Assembly (NCBI RefSeq): GCF_001028665.1
Contig: NZ_CP011504.1
Span: 2,356,001 to 2,420,000, forward strand
Source: Burkholderia pyrrocinia
GTDB lineage: Bacteria > Pseudomonadota > Gammaproteobacteria > Burkholderiales > Burkholderiaceae
Reading direction: 5' to 3'
DNA length: 64,000 nucleotides
Each line of letters begins with the position of its first letter. Position 1 is the first letter of the stretch. The position numbers were made by a program, and so were the translations under genes. The notes beneath the pieces were generated by a model. It did not search any database. It saw only the letters and a program-made list of their open reading frames with translations, and was not told the origin of the DNA. Shown here piece by piece: positions 53,572 to 62,424 of this stretch.

Positions 53572-54726
53572 ATGAAGAAGCACGTCATTTTTGCCGCCGC
53601 GCTCGCCGCTTTCGCCGCGCCGGCGTTTGCCCAGAACAGCGTGACGTTGTACGGCCTGATCGACGAGGGCATCAATTACACGAACAACGTGAACGTCAAT
53701 GGGGTCGGAAAGACGAATTACCAGCTCGCGAGCGGTTTTGCGCAGGGCAGCCGCTGGGGCCTGAAGGGCACCGAGGACCTCGGCGGCGGGCTCAAGGCGA
53801 TCTTCACGCTGGAAAACGGTTTTGACGTGAACAACGGCCGGCTCGGCCAGGGCGGCCGCATGTTCGGCCGCCAGGCGTTCGTCGGGCTGAGCGAGTCGCG
53901 CTTCGGCACGCTGACCTTCGGCCGCCAGTACGATTCCGTCGTCGACTATCTCGCGCCGCTGACCGCGAACGGCAACTGGGGCGGCACGCTGTTCTCGCAC
54001 CCGTTCGACAACGACAACACGGACAACTCGTTCCGCGTCAACAACACGGTCAAGTATGCGAGCGCCGACTGGAACGGACTGACGTTCGGCGGCACGTACA
54101 GCTTCAGCAACAGCACCGGCTTCTCGAACAACCGCCAGTACAGCATCGGCGCGCAGTATTCGCTGGCCGGGCTGCAGGTCGCGGCCGCGTACCTGCAGGC
54201 GAACAACCCGGGCATCGGCAACGCGGGCGCGATCGCGGCCGACGACGCGAACTTCGTCGCCGATCGCCTGCGCATCTTCGGCGGCGGCGTCAACTACACG
54301 TTCGGCCCGGCAACGGTCGGCTTCGTCTACACGAAGACGGACGTGAAGAACCCTGTGTCGACCGTCTACCTGCCGGCCTCGACGTTCGCCGGCCTCGGGC
54401 TGACCGCGACGAAGTTCCAGAACTTCGAAATCAACGGCAAGTACCAGCTCACGCCCGATTTCTATCTCGGCGCGCAATACGTATACACGGACGGCAAGTT
54501 CGATGCCGCGGCCGGCTCGTTCAAGCCGAAGTACCACACGGTCGGCCTGATGGCCGACTACAGCCTGTCGAAGCGCACCGACGTCTATCTGCAGGGCGCG
54601 TGGCAGAAGGTCGGCGGCGACAAGACCGGCACGGCGGCCGACGGCGGTTACGTCGTCGGGACGGACGGCCCGTCCGCATCGTCGAACCAGTTCGCGGTGC
54701 GCGCCGCGATCCGCCACAAGTTCTGA
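53572..54726 (+). CDS. Gram-negative porin (Burkholderia general porin family)
   Basis: The 384-residue product has a clear signal peptide (MKKHVIFAAALAAFAAPAFA), then SVTLYGLIDEGI and the repeated aromatic strand pattern of trimeric 16-strand porins, ending in HKF with a terminal phenylalanine needed for BAM assembly. ATG 53572 follows GGAGA. It would allow diffusion of small hydrophilic solutes. It is transcribed convergently with a LysR gene. Confidence 0.95.
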   Translation: MKKHVIFAAALAAFAAPAFAQNSVTLYGLIDEGINYTNNVNVNGVGKTNYQLASGFAQGSRWGLKGTEDLGGGLKAIFTLENGFDVNNGRLGQGGRMFGRQAFVGLSESRFGTLTFGRQYDSVVDYLAPLTANGNWGGTLFSHPFDNDNTDNSFRVNNTVKYASADWNGLTFGGTYSFSNSTGFSNNRQYSIGAQYSLAGLQVAAAYLQANNPGIGNAGAIAADDANFVADRLRIFGGGVNYTFGPATVGFVYTKTDVKNPVSTVYLPASTFAGLGLTATKFQNFEINGKYQLTPDFYLGAQYVYTDGKFDAAAGSFKPKYHTVGLMADYSLSKRTDVYLQGAWQKVGGDKTGTAADGGYVVGTDGPSASSNQFAVRAAIRHKF

Positions 54727-54768
54727 CCGCGCGGCGGCCGGGGCCGACCGCCCTGGCGCCGGCCGTCG

Positions 54769-55680
54769 TCAGTCCGTCCGGCGCGAGCCGCCGAGCGTTT
54801 CCGCGAGCCAGTCGACGAAGATCCGCACGCGCGGCGCGAGATGGCGCCCGTGCGGGAACACCACCGACACGGGCAGCGGCTCCGCATGCCATTCCGGCAG
54901 CACCTCGACCAGCGAGCCGTCGGCGAGCAGCGGCGCGAGCCCGTCGCGCGGCGCCTGGATCAGCCCGAGGCCCGCGAGACAGCACGCGAGATACGCCTGC
55001 GAGCTGTTGACCGACACGATGCTGTGCATCTTCACCGTGTGCAACTCGCCCGAATCCATGTCCGCATATTCCCAGTCCAGCTCGCGGCCCGTGCGGCTCG
55101 AGAAATAGCCGACCGCGATGTGGTCGGGCAACTCGTCCGGCGAGCGCGGCGTGCCGTGGCGCGCGAGATACGCGGGCGACGCGCAGTTGATCTGCGTCAT
55201 CTCGCCGATCCGCCGTGCGACGAGCGACGTGTCGGACAGCACACCGACCCGCACCGCGCAGTCGATGCCGTCGGCGACGAGATCGACGAAGCGGTCGGTC
55301 GTGCTGATCACGACGCGCAGGTCGCGGTAGCGCGCGTGGAAATCCGGCAGTGCCGGGATCACCTGGTTCAGCGCGAAGCGCTCGGGCAGGTCGACGCGGA
55401 TCACGCCGCGCGGTGACTCGCGGGCATCCTCGAACAGCGATTCCGCATCGTCGAGATCGAGCAGTAACTGCGCGCAGCGCTCGTAATAGGTCGCGCCCTC
55501 GGCGGTCAGTGCGACGCGCCGCGTCGTGCGCTGCAGCAGGCGGATATTCAGGTGCTTTTCCAGATACTGGACGGCGTTGCTGACCGTCGGACGCGGCAGT
55601 TGCAATTGCTCGGCCGCTTTCGTGAAGCTGCCGAGATGGGCGACGCGCGCGAAGATGCGCATTGCTTGCAGATGGTCCAT
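54769..55680 (-). CDS. LysR family transcriptional regulator
   Basis: The 303-residue product has the helix-turn-helix [37 protein letters not shown] of the large AaeR/PtrR-like LysR group with full effector domain. It is divergent from the broken aldo/keto reductase gene at 55822, which was probably its target before the deletion. Confidence 0.93.
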   Translation of the reverse strand: MDHLQAMRIFARVAHLGSFTKAAEQLQLPRPTVSNAVQYLEKHLNIRLLQRTTRRVALTAEGATYYERCAQLLLDLDDAESLFEDARESPRGVIRVDLPERFALNQVIPALPDFHARYRDLRVVISTTDRFVDLVADGIDCAVRVGVLSDTSLVARRIGEMTQINCASPAYLARHGTPRSPDELPDHIAVGYFSSRTGRELDWEYADMDSGELHTVKMHSIVSVNSSQAYLACCLAGLGLIQAPRDGLAPLLADGSLVEVLPEWHAEPLPVSVVFPHGRHLAPRVRIFVDWLAETLGGSRRTD

Positions 55681-55821
55681 GCGGGGCGGGAGCGTTGGCG
55701 GGTGGGAACAGGCTCCATTGTTAATCAGCGTCGAATGGTTTGGTGGAGCGTTTCGCGTTTATCGCGCACCGCGATGCGTCCAGAATCCGGTCGATCCACT
55801 CACCACTTGAAGGAAACGGAC

Positions 55822-56214
55822 ATGGACACGCGTCGACTGGGCCGCACGGGCCCGCAGGTTTCGGCGATCGCGCTCGGCTGCATGGGGATGTCGGATTTCT
55901 ACGGGCCGGCCGACCGCGACGAAAGCATCGCGACGCTGCACGCGGCGCTCGACAACGGGATCACGATGCTCGACACCGGCGATTTCTCCGGGATGGGCGA
56001 CATCGTGCCGCTGATCGGCGCGCGCAAGCGCACACAACCGCAGGACGCATTGCGTGCGCCTGAATTGCAACTAACGGTCAATGATCTCGCGCGCATCGAA
56101 GCGGCGGTTCCCGCCGGGGCGGCTGCCGGTGACCGCTATCCGGCTTCACGGATGGTTCACCTCGACAGCGAGCAGGCGCGGGGGGGATTCACGGGGCCTG
56201 AACGGCGGGCCTGA
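55822..56214 (+). pseudogene. Aldo/keto reductase gene with a large internal in-frame deletion
   Basis: The N-terminus ([24 protein letters not shown], then [17 protein letters not shown]) and the C-terminal cofactor loop ([12 protein letters not shown]...LARIEAAVP) are those of an aldo/keto reductase, but they are joined directly at GMGDIVPL. About 200 residues, including catalytic Tyr-Lys-His parts of the barrel, are missing from the normal length of about 330. The frame is intact, so a 130-residue product could be made, but it cannot be an active reductase. The deletion appears recent, as both ends are well conserved. Confidence 0.85.
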
Positions 56215-56224
56215 CAGGCCCGCC
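56204..56224 (+). terminator. Hairpin overlapping the aldo/keto reductase stop
   Basis: GGCGGGCCT (56204-56212) pairs with AGGCCCGCC (56216-56224) around GAC. The stop codon lies in the loop region. No T-run follows, so it is a probable but weak terminator. Confidence 0.45.
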
Positions 56225-56325
56225 CGACAGGCCCTAGCCAGCCTCAGGCAAAACCAGATGGCGGGCGGGCCGACGGCGGTTCACCATCGGCGCCGTATTC
56301 AACCCAACCGTACGGAACGCCTTCC

Positions 56326-57066
56326 ATGCAAATTCATACGCTGACGATCATCGTGCTGGTTTTCCTGCTGGCCGGCGCGGTGAAGGGAATGATCGGGCTC
56401 GGGCTGCCGACGATCGCGATGGGGTTGCTGACGCTCGCGATGCCGCCGTCGGCCGCGGCGAGCCTGCTGCTCGTGCCGTCGTTCATCACCAATGTGTGGC
56501 AGTTGTGGCTCGGCCCGTCGTTCGGGCCGCTGCTGCGTCGCCTGTGGCCGCTGCTCGCCGGTCTCGCGATCGGCACGCTGACGGGCGGGCTGCCCGCGCT
56601 CGCGGCCGGCAGCACATGGACGCATGCGGCGCTCGGCGTGGTGCTGATCGCCTACGGGCTGTGGGGGCTGGCCGCCGCGCGGCTGCCCGCGCCGGGGCGT
56701 CACGAAACCTGGCTGTCGGCGGTGGTCGGCTATCTGACGGGCGTCGTGACGGCCGCGACCGGCGTGTTCGTCGTGCCGGCCGTGCCGTACCTGCAGGCGC
56801 TGCGGCTGTCGAAGGACGACCTGATCCAGGCGCTCGGGCTGTCGTTTACCGCATCGACGATCGCACTCGGCTTGCAGTTGCGCGTGACGGGCGCGCTGCA
56901 GACGGTCGATCTCGGCGTGTCGGCGCTCGCACTCGTGCCGGCGCTGGCCGGAATGGCCGGCGGGCAATACGCGCGGCGCGTGATGAGCGAGAAGGCGTTC
57001 AGGCGCTGCTTCTTCGTCGGGCTGATTGCGCTCGGTGCGTACATGGCCGTTTCGGGGTGGCTGTAA
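56326..57066 (+). CDS. TauE/SafE family membrane transporter
   Basis: The 246-residue product has about eight membrane helices with the family pattern (LLAGAVKGMIGLGLPTIAMGLL and the repeated GVVTAATGVFVVPAVPYLQAL). TauE/SafE proteins export sulfite, sulfoacetate or related anions. Its substrate here is not indicated by neighbours. A strong hairpin at 57109-57140 follows. Confidence 0.9.
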   Translation: MQIHTLTIIVLVFLLAGAVKGMIGLGLPTIAMGLLTLAMPPSAAASLLLVPSFITNVWQLWLGPSFGPLLRRLWPLLAGLAIGTLTGGLPALAAGSTWTHAALGVVLIAYGLWGLAAARLPAPGRHETWLSAVVGYLTGVVTAATGVFVVPAVPYLQALRLSKDDLIQALGLSFTASTIALGLQLRVTGALQTVDLGVSALALVPALAGMAGGQYARRVMSEKAFRRCFFVGLIALGAYMAVSGWL

Positions 57067-57108
57067 GCGGGCATCGCCGCGGAGCGTGATGCCCGTCGTC
57101 CCGAAACT

Positions 57109-57140
57109 TCCCGAAGCCGGTTTCTGAGCCGGCTTCGGGA
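57109..57140. terminator. Bidirectional hairpin between convergent genes
   Basis: TCCCGAAGCCGG (57109-57120) pairs perfectly with CCGGCTTCGGGA (57129-57140) around an 8-base loop. It lies between the TauE-like gene and the convergent lipoprotein gene and could terminate both. Confidence 0.7.
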
Positions 57141-57167
57141 ATCGTCACAGGACGGCGATTACACCGC

Positions 57168-59348
57168 TCAGGCCGGGTCGGCGTACTTCAGCGTCCATCC
57201 GAACGTGCGGGTCACGCCCGTGCCGAGCGCAAACGGCTTCGTCGTGCACGCGAAGTTCGAATGCAACTGACCGATCGGTGTCGACGACAGCGGATTCGTC
57301 GTGCCGTTCACCGTGTCGAAGGCGGACAGCGCGCAGTTGTCGAACCCGGACGCCGCATAGCCGGTCGCGGCACTGTTCGCGTACGTGACCGACACACCGT
57401 CGCCGTTGGCCTGCGTGGACGCGAAATCCGCGAACGACGTGAAGTCCGTCTCGACCGACAGGTTGCCGGCGAGCATGCCCGAGCTCAGCGTATCGCTGCG
57501 CGCGACCGTGCCGTGCGCGAACGTCAGCACCGTATGCACCTGCAGGTCGAGATCGGTCGTGTACGCCGCGTTCTTCGACGCGAGCCGGAACTTCGTCGTA
57601 TCGAACGACACGATCACCTGGCCGTTGGCCTGCTGCACGTTCAGGTTCTTGTAGTACGTGACGGGAATATAGGTCTTCCCGTTGTACGACACCTGCGGCA
57701 CCAGCAGCGCGTAGCCGAGGTCGGTCGTGCCGTAGATCAGCTTGTCGGAGAACGGCACCGGGTAGTACGGCGTGAACGAGTTGTAGTCGGGCGCCTGGCT
57801 GAGGTTCAGGTTGATCACGCGCCGGCCGTCGCGCACGGTGACCAGCGCCGCGCTGTACGGATGCGCGGTGTCGCCGGGCTGGTTGTACCAGGTGAGCGTG
57901 TAGCGCGGCAGCGCGTCGAGCCACGCGTTGTAGTCCGCATCCGCCATCGGCGCCTTGCCGCCGAAGCCGAGCTTGTTCCACCACGCGTTCACGTACAGGT
58001 ACTGGTGCAGCAGGCTGAAGTTCTCGCCCATCACGCGCGGCTTGCCGCGATACGTGTCGGTGCCGCGGCCCTTGACCCACATGTTCACCGACGGCGTCGG
58101 CAGCGACGGGTCGTACCAGTAGGTGTCGAAGCGGTGCGCGGCCTTGTAGATGAACGCATACGCGATCTGCTTCTCCTGGTCGGACAGCACGCCCGCGTTG
58201 GCCGCGGCCGTCAGCACTTCCATGAACGCGGAATCGCCGTACGGGCCGATCGAGCGGCCGTAGTTGAAGCCCTGGCCGTCGCCGTTCAGTTGCTGGAGGA
58301 TCAGGTCGACGGACTTGCGCAGATAACCCTTCAGTTCCGGCGTGAGGTTCGCCTCGTTACCCATCTCGAACGTGCGCTCGGTTACTTCGCCGATCAGCAG
58401 CGTGCTGTAGCGGTCGAAGCGCGCCTGGTCGTAATAGGTCGTGTGCGTGTTCGACGCTTCGTCCGAGAAACCGCCCGACGAATCCTTGCGGATGTGGTTC
58501 GTGAGCGTGTAAAGCAGCGCGTCGCGCGCGCCCATCGTCGCGACGGACGGATCGGTCGCCGACGCGAACGACGGGCTGCTCCAGCCGAGCTTCTGCCGCA
58601 GCCCGGCGATTCCGTAGGACACCGCATAGTAGTTCTGCGCGGTGTTGAGCGACGCGATGTCGATCGGCGTGCCGGCGGCCGGGCACGTACTGGTCTTGCC
58701 GCTCGCATCGGGGCCGAACATGTCGCAGAAGGTGAGCCGCTGCTGCAGCGTCGCGAGCATCGCGTCGCTGAAGACTTCGTTGAGCATCCCGTGCGCCTTC
58801 AGGTTGTTCAGCGCGACGAGGTAGTAGTACTCGCCCCACGACGTATTCGCATACGCGTAGTTGCTGCCCGACTGCGCCATCATCGCGGTCGTGATCGTCT
58901 GGTACGTCGCGAGATAGCTTGCGTATTGCGGGTCGCCCTTCGACTTCATGTCGATCAGGATGTACGACAGGCCGAGCGCGAGCTTGCCGGGCAGGAATTT
59001 GTCGCCGGTGTTCGTGTCGAGCACGTGCACCGGCGTGCCGTCGCCGAGATCCATCACGACCTGCGTGAAGTCGGGCGATTTCCGGATCAGGTCGAACAGC
59101 GCGCGCATCTGGCCCATCATCGTGACGGGAATGTTCGTGCCGGCCGGCACGCTGGTGTCGGGCGCGCCGTAGACGAGCGCCTGCAGAGAGTTCGCGGCGA
59201 GCGCGGGCGTTGGCGTGGGCGTCGAGGTCGACGGCGGTGACGATGACGACGGCGTGTCGGTCACGTCGTTGCCGCCGCAGGCGCTGACGAACAGGACGGA
59301 AAGGGCGCTGAGCGCGGCGCCGAGCGCGAATCTGCTGCGCGGATGCAT
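57168..59348 (-). CDS. Large exported lipoprotein, function unknown (possibly polysaccharide-active)
   Basis: The 726-residue product has a lipoprotein signal (ALSVLFVSACGG, lipid cysteine about residue 25) and a Ser/Pro/Thr linker (SSSSPPSTSTPTPTP). The rest seems to be a helical half (to about residue 420, many W/Y-rich turns) and a beta-rich half, an architecture seen in secreted polysaccharide lyases with an alpha/alpha toroid and beta-sandwich. I could not confirm catalytic residues, so this is only a suggestion. ATG 59348 follows GGAGACAC. A perfect LacI-type operator (59527-59544) lies about 180 bases upstream, which would fit sugar-dependent control. Confidence 0.75.
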   Translation of the reverse strand: MHPRSRFALGAALSALSVLFVSACGGNDVTDTPSSSSPPSTSTPTPTPALAANSLQALVYGAPDTSVPAGTNIPVTMMGQMRALFDLIRKSPDFTQVVMDLGDGTPVHVLDTNTGDKFLPGKLALGLSYILIDMKSKGDPQYASYLATYQTITTAMMAQSGSNYAYANTSWGEYYYLVALNNLKAHGMLNEVFSDAMLATLQQRLTFCDMFGPDASGKTSTCPAAGTPIDIASLNTAQNYYAVSYGIAGLRQKLGWSSPSFASATDPSVATMGARDALLYTLTNHIRKDSSGGFSDEASNTHTTYYDQARFDRYSTLLIGEVTERTFEMGNEANLTPELKGYLRKSVDLILQQLNGDGQGFNYGRSIGPYGDSAFMEVLTAAANAGVLSDQEKQIAYAFIYKAAHRFDTYWYDPSLPTPSVNMWVKGRGTDTYRGKPRVMGENFSLLHQYLYVNAWWNKLGFGGKAPMADADYNAWLDALPRYTLTWYNQPGDTAHPYSAALVTVRDGRRVINLNLSQAPDYNSFTPYYPVPFSDKLIYGTTDLGYALLVPQVSYNGKTYIPVTYYKNLNVQQANGQVIVSFDTTKFRLASKNAAYTTDLDLQVHTVLTFAHGTVARSDTLSSGMLAGNLSVETDFTSFADFASTQANGDGVSVTYANSAATGYAASGFDNCALSAFDTVNGTTNPLSSTPIGQLHSNFACTTKPFALGTGVTRTFGWTLKYADPA

Positions 59349-59954
59349 TGTGTCTCCAGTTTTGAATAGTGATGACGGACGGGCTGGTGTGGCCATTGCC
59401 GCGCTCGATGCCCGTACCTGACCTCCGCCTTGCAACCCTGATCCCTGAAGACGGATGGCCTGAATCACAACTCGAGCGGGCAAGCGTTCTCCCTGCACGG
59501 GCCGTGAGCGGCGTCGCGCCGATGCATTGGAAAACGTTTTCCAAATTTATGCATCGGACGGCGCGATGTCAATGAACTTTCACGCCGGAGGCGCCGGTAG
59601 AAACCCGGATAGTGGGAAGGGAGAGAGAAGAGGGAAAACAGGATTACGCGGAAATTACCGGGGATTGTTTCGATGTGTGGTGCAGTGCGGCGCGAGATGC
59701 AGGCGTGAATGCGGCAGGCTGGAATGCTGTCTGGTTACGCATTCTCGATGGATATCGAGAGAAAACGTTATCCATAAGGATCGAAATGAATCAGGCCGAC
59801 GCCGCTAAAGCTGTGCCTCGATCGCGGCCTTGTCGATCACCGGTCACACCTGCCGGTTCAGGCAGTCGATATACGCGCGGTAGCGGGTGGCAGATCGGTG
59901 TCGGCCAAGGCCATGCCTCCGTGTGTCGCTGGGGTGCATCGAATGCGGCGCGCG
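59349..59954. other. Long upstream region with LacI-type operator
   Basis: The 606 bases between the lipoprotein and LysR genes hold the operator at 59527-59544 and a related inverted repeat TGGATA/TATCCA with AAAACGTT between 59748 and 59775. Minus-strand text RYRAYIDCLNRQV near 59820-59880 looks like a scrap of a SnoaL-like gene, but is too short to call. Confidence 0.5.
59527..59544. promoter_or_regulatory. Perfect LacI/GalR-type operator
   Basis: TTGGAAAACGTTTTCCAA is an 18-base perfect palindrome with the central CG typical of LacI/GalR operators. It is itself flanked by GATGCAT and ATGCATC. No LacI-type gene is in the window, so the regulator is encoded elsewhere. Confidence 0.75.
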
Positions 59955-60851
59955 TCACCGCGGCGTTGCTTCGCCGGACAAAAACGCCACGAACTCCCGC
60001 GTGTACTTCGGCAGCGCATCGAACGATCGCGCGCAGAGCGTCAGCTTCCGGTGGCTCCACGGATCGGCCAGCTCGACGAGCCGCACGTCCAGCGTCTGCA
60101 TCGCGCGCTCGGCAGCATGCCGCGACACGATGCCGATGCCCACGCCGCTCGCGATCACGCGGCAGATCGCATCGAAGCTCTTCAGTTGCACGCGATAGCG
60201 GATCCGCTTGCCGAGCGCGCGCGCCTGGTCGGCGAGATGAACCTGCAGCGCGCTGCCGTCGGTGAGGCCGATGAAGTCCGCGTCGGCGATCGCGTCGAAC
60301 GTGACCTTGTCGTGCGACGCGAGCGGATGCGCGGCCGGCACGACGACGATCAGCCAGTCCTCGCGGAACGGTTTCTGTTCGAGCCCGCCGAGCCCGACCG
60401 AATCGGCGACGATGCCGACCTCGGCCGTCCTGTTGCGGATCGCATGCACGATCTCCTGGCTCGAACGCTCCTCGACGCTGATCGACAGCTTCGGATGATG
60501 CGGCAGGTAATCGGCCAGCGCGTCGGGCAGGTATTCGCTCAGCGACGCCGTGTTGCACAGCAGCCGGATATGGCCGCGCAGGCCCTGTCCGTATTGCTGC
60601 AGTTCGCCGCGCATGTGGTCGATCTGCTGCAGCACGGTGCGCGCGTGGTGTTCGAGCGCGCGGCCGGCGTCGGTCGCCTGCGCGCCCGACTTGGTCCGAT
60701 GCAGCAGCGGCACGCCGAGCTCGTCCTCCATGCCGCGGATGCGTTCGCTCGCGGCCTGCAGCGTGATGTGCGTCCGCTCGGCGCCGCTCGTGATCGTGCC
60801 GGCCTCGCAGATGTTCAGGAAGAGCCGCAGGTCGGTCAGGTCGAAGCGCAT
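59955..60851 (-). CDS. LysR family transcriptional regulator
   Basis: The 298-residue product has the LysR helix-turn-helix (TITSGAERTHITLQAASERIRGMEDELGVPLLHR) and an effector domain. ATG 60851 is used because it directly begins the family N-terminus (MRFDLTDLRLFLN); the upstream extension is arginine-rich non-coding sequence. The target is unclear: both the small membrane protein at 61007 and genes further on are divergent. Confidence 0.92.
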   Translation of the reverse strand: MRFDLTDLRLFLNICEAGTITSGAERTHITLQAASERIRGMEDELGVPLLHRTKSGAQATDAGRALEHHARTVLQQIDHMRGELQQYGQGLRGHIRLLCNTASLSEYLPDALADYLPHHPKLSISVEERSSQEIVHAIRNRTAEVGIVADSVGLGGLEQKPFREDWLIVVVPAAHPLASHDKVTFDAIADADFIGLTDGSALQVHLADQARALGKRIRYRVQLKSFDAICRVIASGVGIGIVSRHAAERAMQTLDVRLVELADPWSHRKLTLCARSFDALPKYTREFVAFLSGEATPR

Positions 60852-61006
60852 GATGGGCGGGGAGCGATAGCGTTGGAATGGCCGATAAGTTAGCAGGAAC
60901 CGCAGCGTCGGTCTCAGGCGCAGCCTGAGGCGCGATTCGCCGGTTCCGCATTTTCGGGGCACGATCGATGCCCGATCGTGGCCGTATCTCGACCGGGGAG
61001 CCTGTC

Positions 61007-61117
61007 ATGCAGATCGATTCGTCGTGGGGCGTGTCGTTCAAGATCGCGTTGCACGTGTTGTTCCTGTGCATCGGCATCGCGTGGGCCTGTTCCGAACTCG
61101 TCGCGTGGTTGCGTTGA
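61007..61117 (+). CDS. Small 36-aa membrane protein
   Basis: From ATG 61007, 7 bases after a strong GGGGAG, the frame encodes MQIDSSWGVSFKIALHVLFL and continues with CIGIAWACSELVAWLR, then TGA. It is one hydrophobic helix (about residues 10-31) with host-like codon use (GC at third positions). Function unknown. It lies divergent from a LysR gene. Confidence 0.6.
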   Translation: MQIDSSWGVSFKIALHVLFLCIGIAWACSELVAWLR

Positions 61118-61353
61118 GCGCGGCGGCGGGCGCCTATTGAAATCAGGCTGTCATAGTTTTATCGAACGAAAATTCTTCCGTTTTCACGCGAAAAGACCAT
61201 CAAGTTTTTCCGGATCGGGCCGTATTACCGGTAGCGAATGCCGGCCGGCGTCCGGTTCGTGATCGTTTGTCATCATTGTTTGCATCCGGTTACACGTCGG
61301 CCGTTCCGTTTTTGAGATGCTTGAAAGATTGTCAAACCGGAGTCGGATCGTCC

Positions 61354-62214
61354 ATGGAAACGCACGAGATTCACCACAAGGCGGCATGGCTGTCGGGCCT
61401 GGCCGCCGTGCTCGTCATGGCCGGTTGTGCAAGCACGCAGTCCGTCCCGCCGAGCGACACGCTGGCGGGGCAGTCGTCGCCGTCGAGCCAGCCCGCCGCT
61501 GCGCCGTCGGCCGCCACACCGCCGCCGGCGCCGATTTTCGTCGCGCGCAAGTACGTCGTGAAGCGCGGCGACACGCTGACGGGCATCGCGTCCGCGAACG
61601 ACTGCAGCGTTGCCGACCTGCGCACCTGGAACAAGCTGGGCGCGAACCGCAGGCTGCGCATGGGGCAGGTGCTGCGCATCGTCAGGCAGCAGCCGCTGCC
61701 GCCGTCGGGCGCGGCCGGCACGCAGGCTGCCGCGCCGGCCGGCGCGAGCGATGCGGCGGCGGGTAATCAGGCAACGGCACAGGCCACGGCATCGACGGCG
61801 AGCGACCGTCAGGTCGTCAAGGAAACGAAGCGGCATGCGGGCGGCGTCGCGCTCAAGTGGCCCGCAAACGGCAAGATCGTCGAGGGGTTCAGGCCGGGCC
61901 AGAACCGCGGCATCCAGATCGCCGGCCGGCCGGGCGACCCGGTTCGCGCGGCGGCCGACGGCCGCGTGATGTATGCGGGCACCGGCCTGAACGATTACGG
62001 CAGCCTGATCATCGTCCAGCACAACGCGGATTTCCTGACCGCGTATGCGCACAATCGCAAGCTGCTCGTGAAGACGGGCGACATCGTGCGCCAGGGCGAC
62101 GCGATCGCCGAGATGGGCGACCTCGACAACTCGCGCGTCGCGCTGCTGTTCGAGGTGAGGCGCGACGGCAAGCCGGTGAATCCGATGCCGTACCTGCCTT
62201 CGTCGCAAGGGTGA
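61354..62214 (+). CDS. LysM-LytM lipoprotein with degenerate peptidase site (NlpD-like)
   Basis: The 286-residue product has a lipobox (VLVMAGC), a proline/alanine-rich linker, a LysM domain (YVVKRGDTLTGIASANDCSVADLRTWN) and a C-terminal M23/LytM domain. Active M23 enzymes need HxxxD and HxH zinc ligands; here the first histidine is Asn (NRGIQIAG, expected HKGIDIA) and the last is lost (ALLFEVR, expected LHFEIR). This is the pattern of NlpD/EnvC-type activators that switch on cell-wall amidases rather than cleave peptidoglycan themselves. ATG 61354 gives the lipoprotein signal. Confidence 0.87.
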   Translation: METHEIHHKAAWLSGLAAVLVMAGCASTQSVPPSDTLAGQSSPSSQPAAAPSAATPPPAPIFVARKYVVKRGDTLTGIASANDCSVADLRTWNKLGANRRLRMGQVLRIVRQQPLPPSGAAGTQAAAPAGASDAAAGNQATAQATASTASDRQVVKETKRHAGGVALKWPANGKIVEGFRPGQNRGIQIAGRPGDPVRAAADGRVMYAGTGLNDYGSLIIVQHNADFLTAYAHNRKLLVKTGDIVRQGDAIAEMGDLDNSRVALLFEVRRDGKPVNPMPYLPSSQG

Positions 62215-62424
62215 AGCGGGGCCGTTCCGCTGGAACGCGACGGCGGTCGCTGCTAGGCTAGGGGCTGTTTGCGAGTCCCGCGCTCCGCGCGGGGCCGACG
62301 GGCGTCTTTCGGGGATGCGCGGCGAATGCCGTCGCGGGCCGGCCGTCGGCGTGAACGGGCGCGCATCGCCGATGTGCGCCCGTATTGCTTCGTGCCATCG
62401 TTTCCGACAGAACACACCTCATCC

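Noticed and set aside
59811..59890. Possible SnoaL-like gene fragment (RYRAYIDCLNRQV)
   Set aside because: Only 13 residues look familiar and are followed by a stop; evidence is too thin for a pseudogene call.
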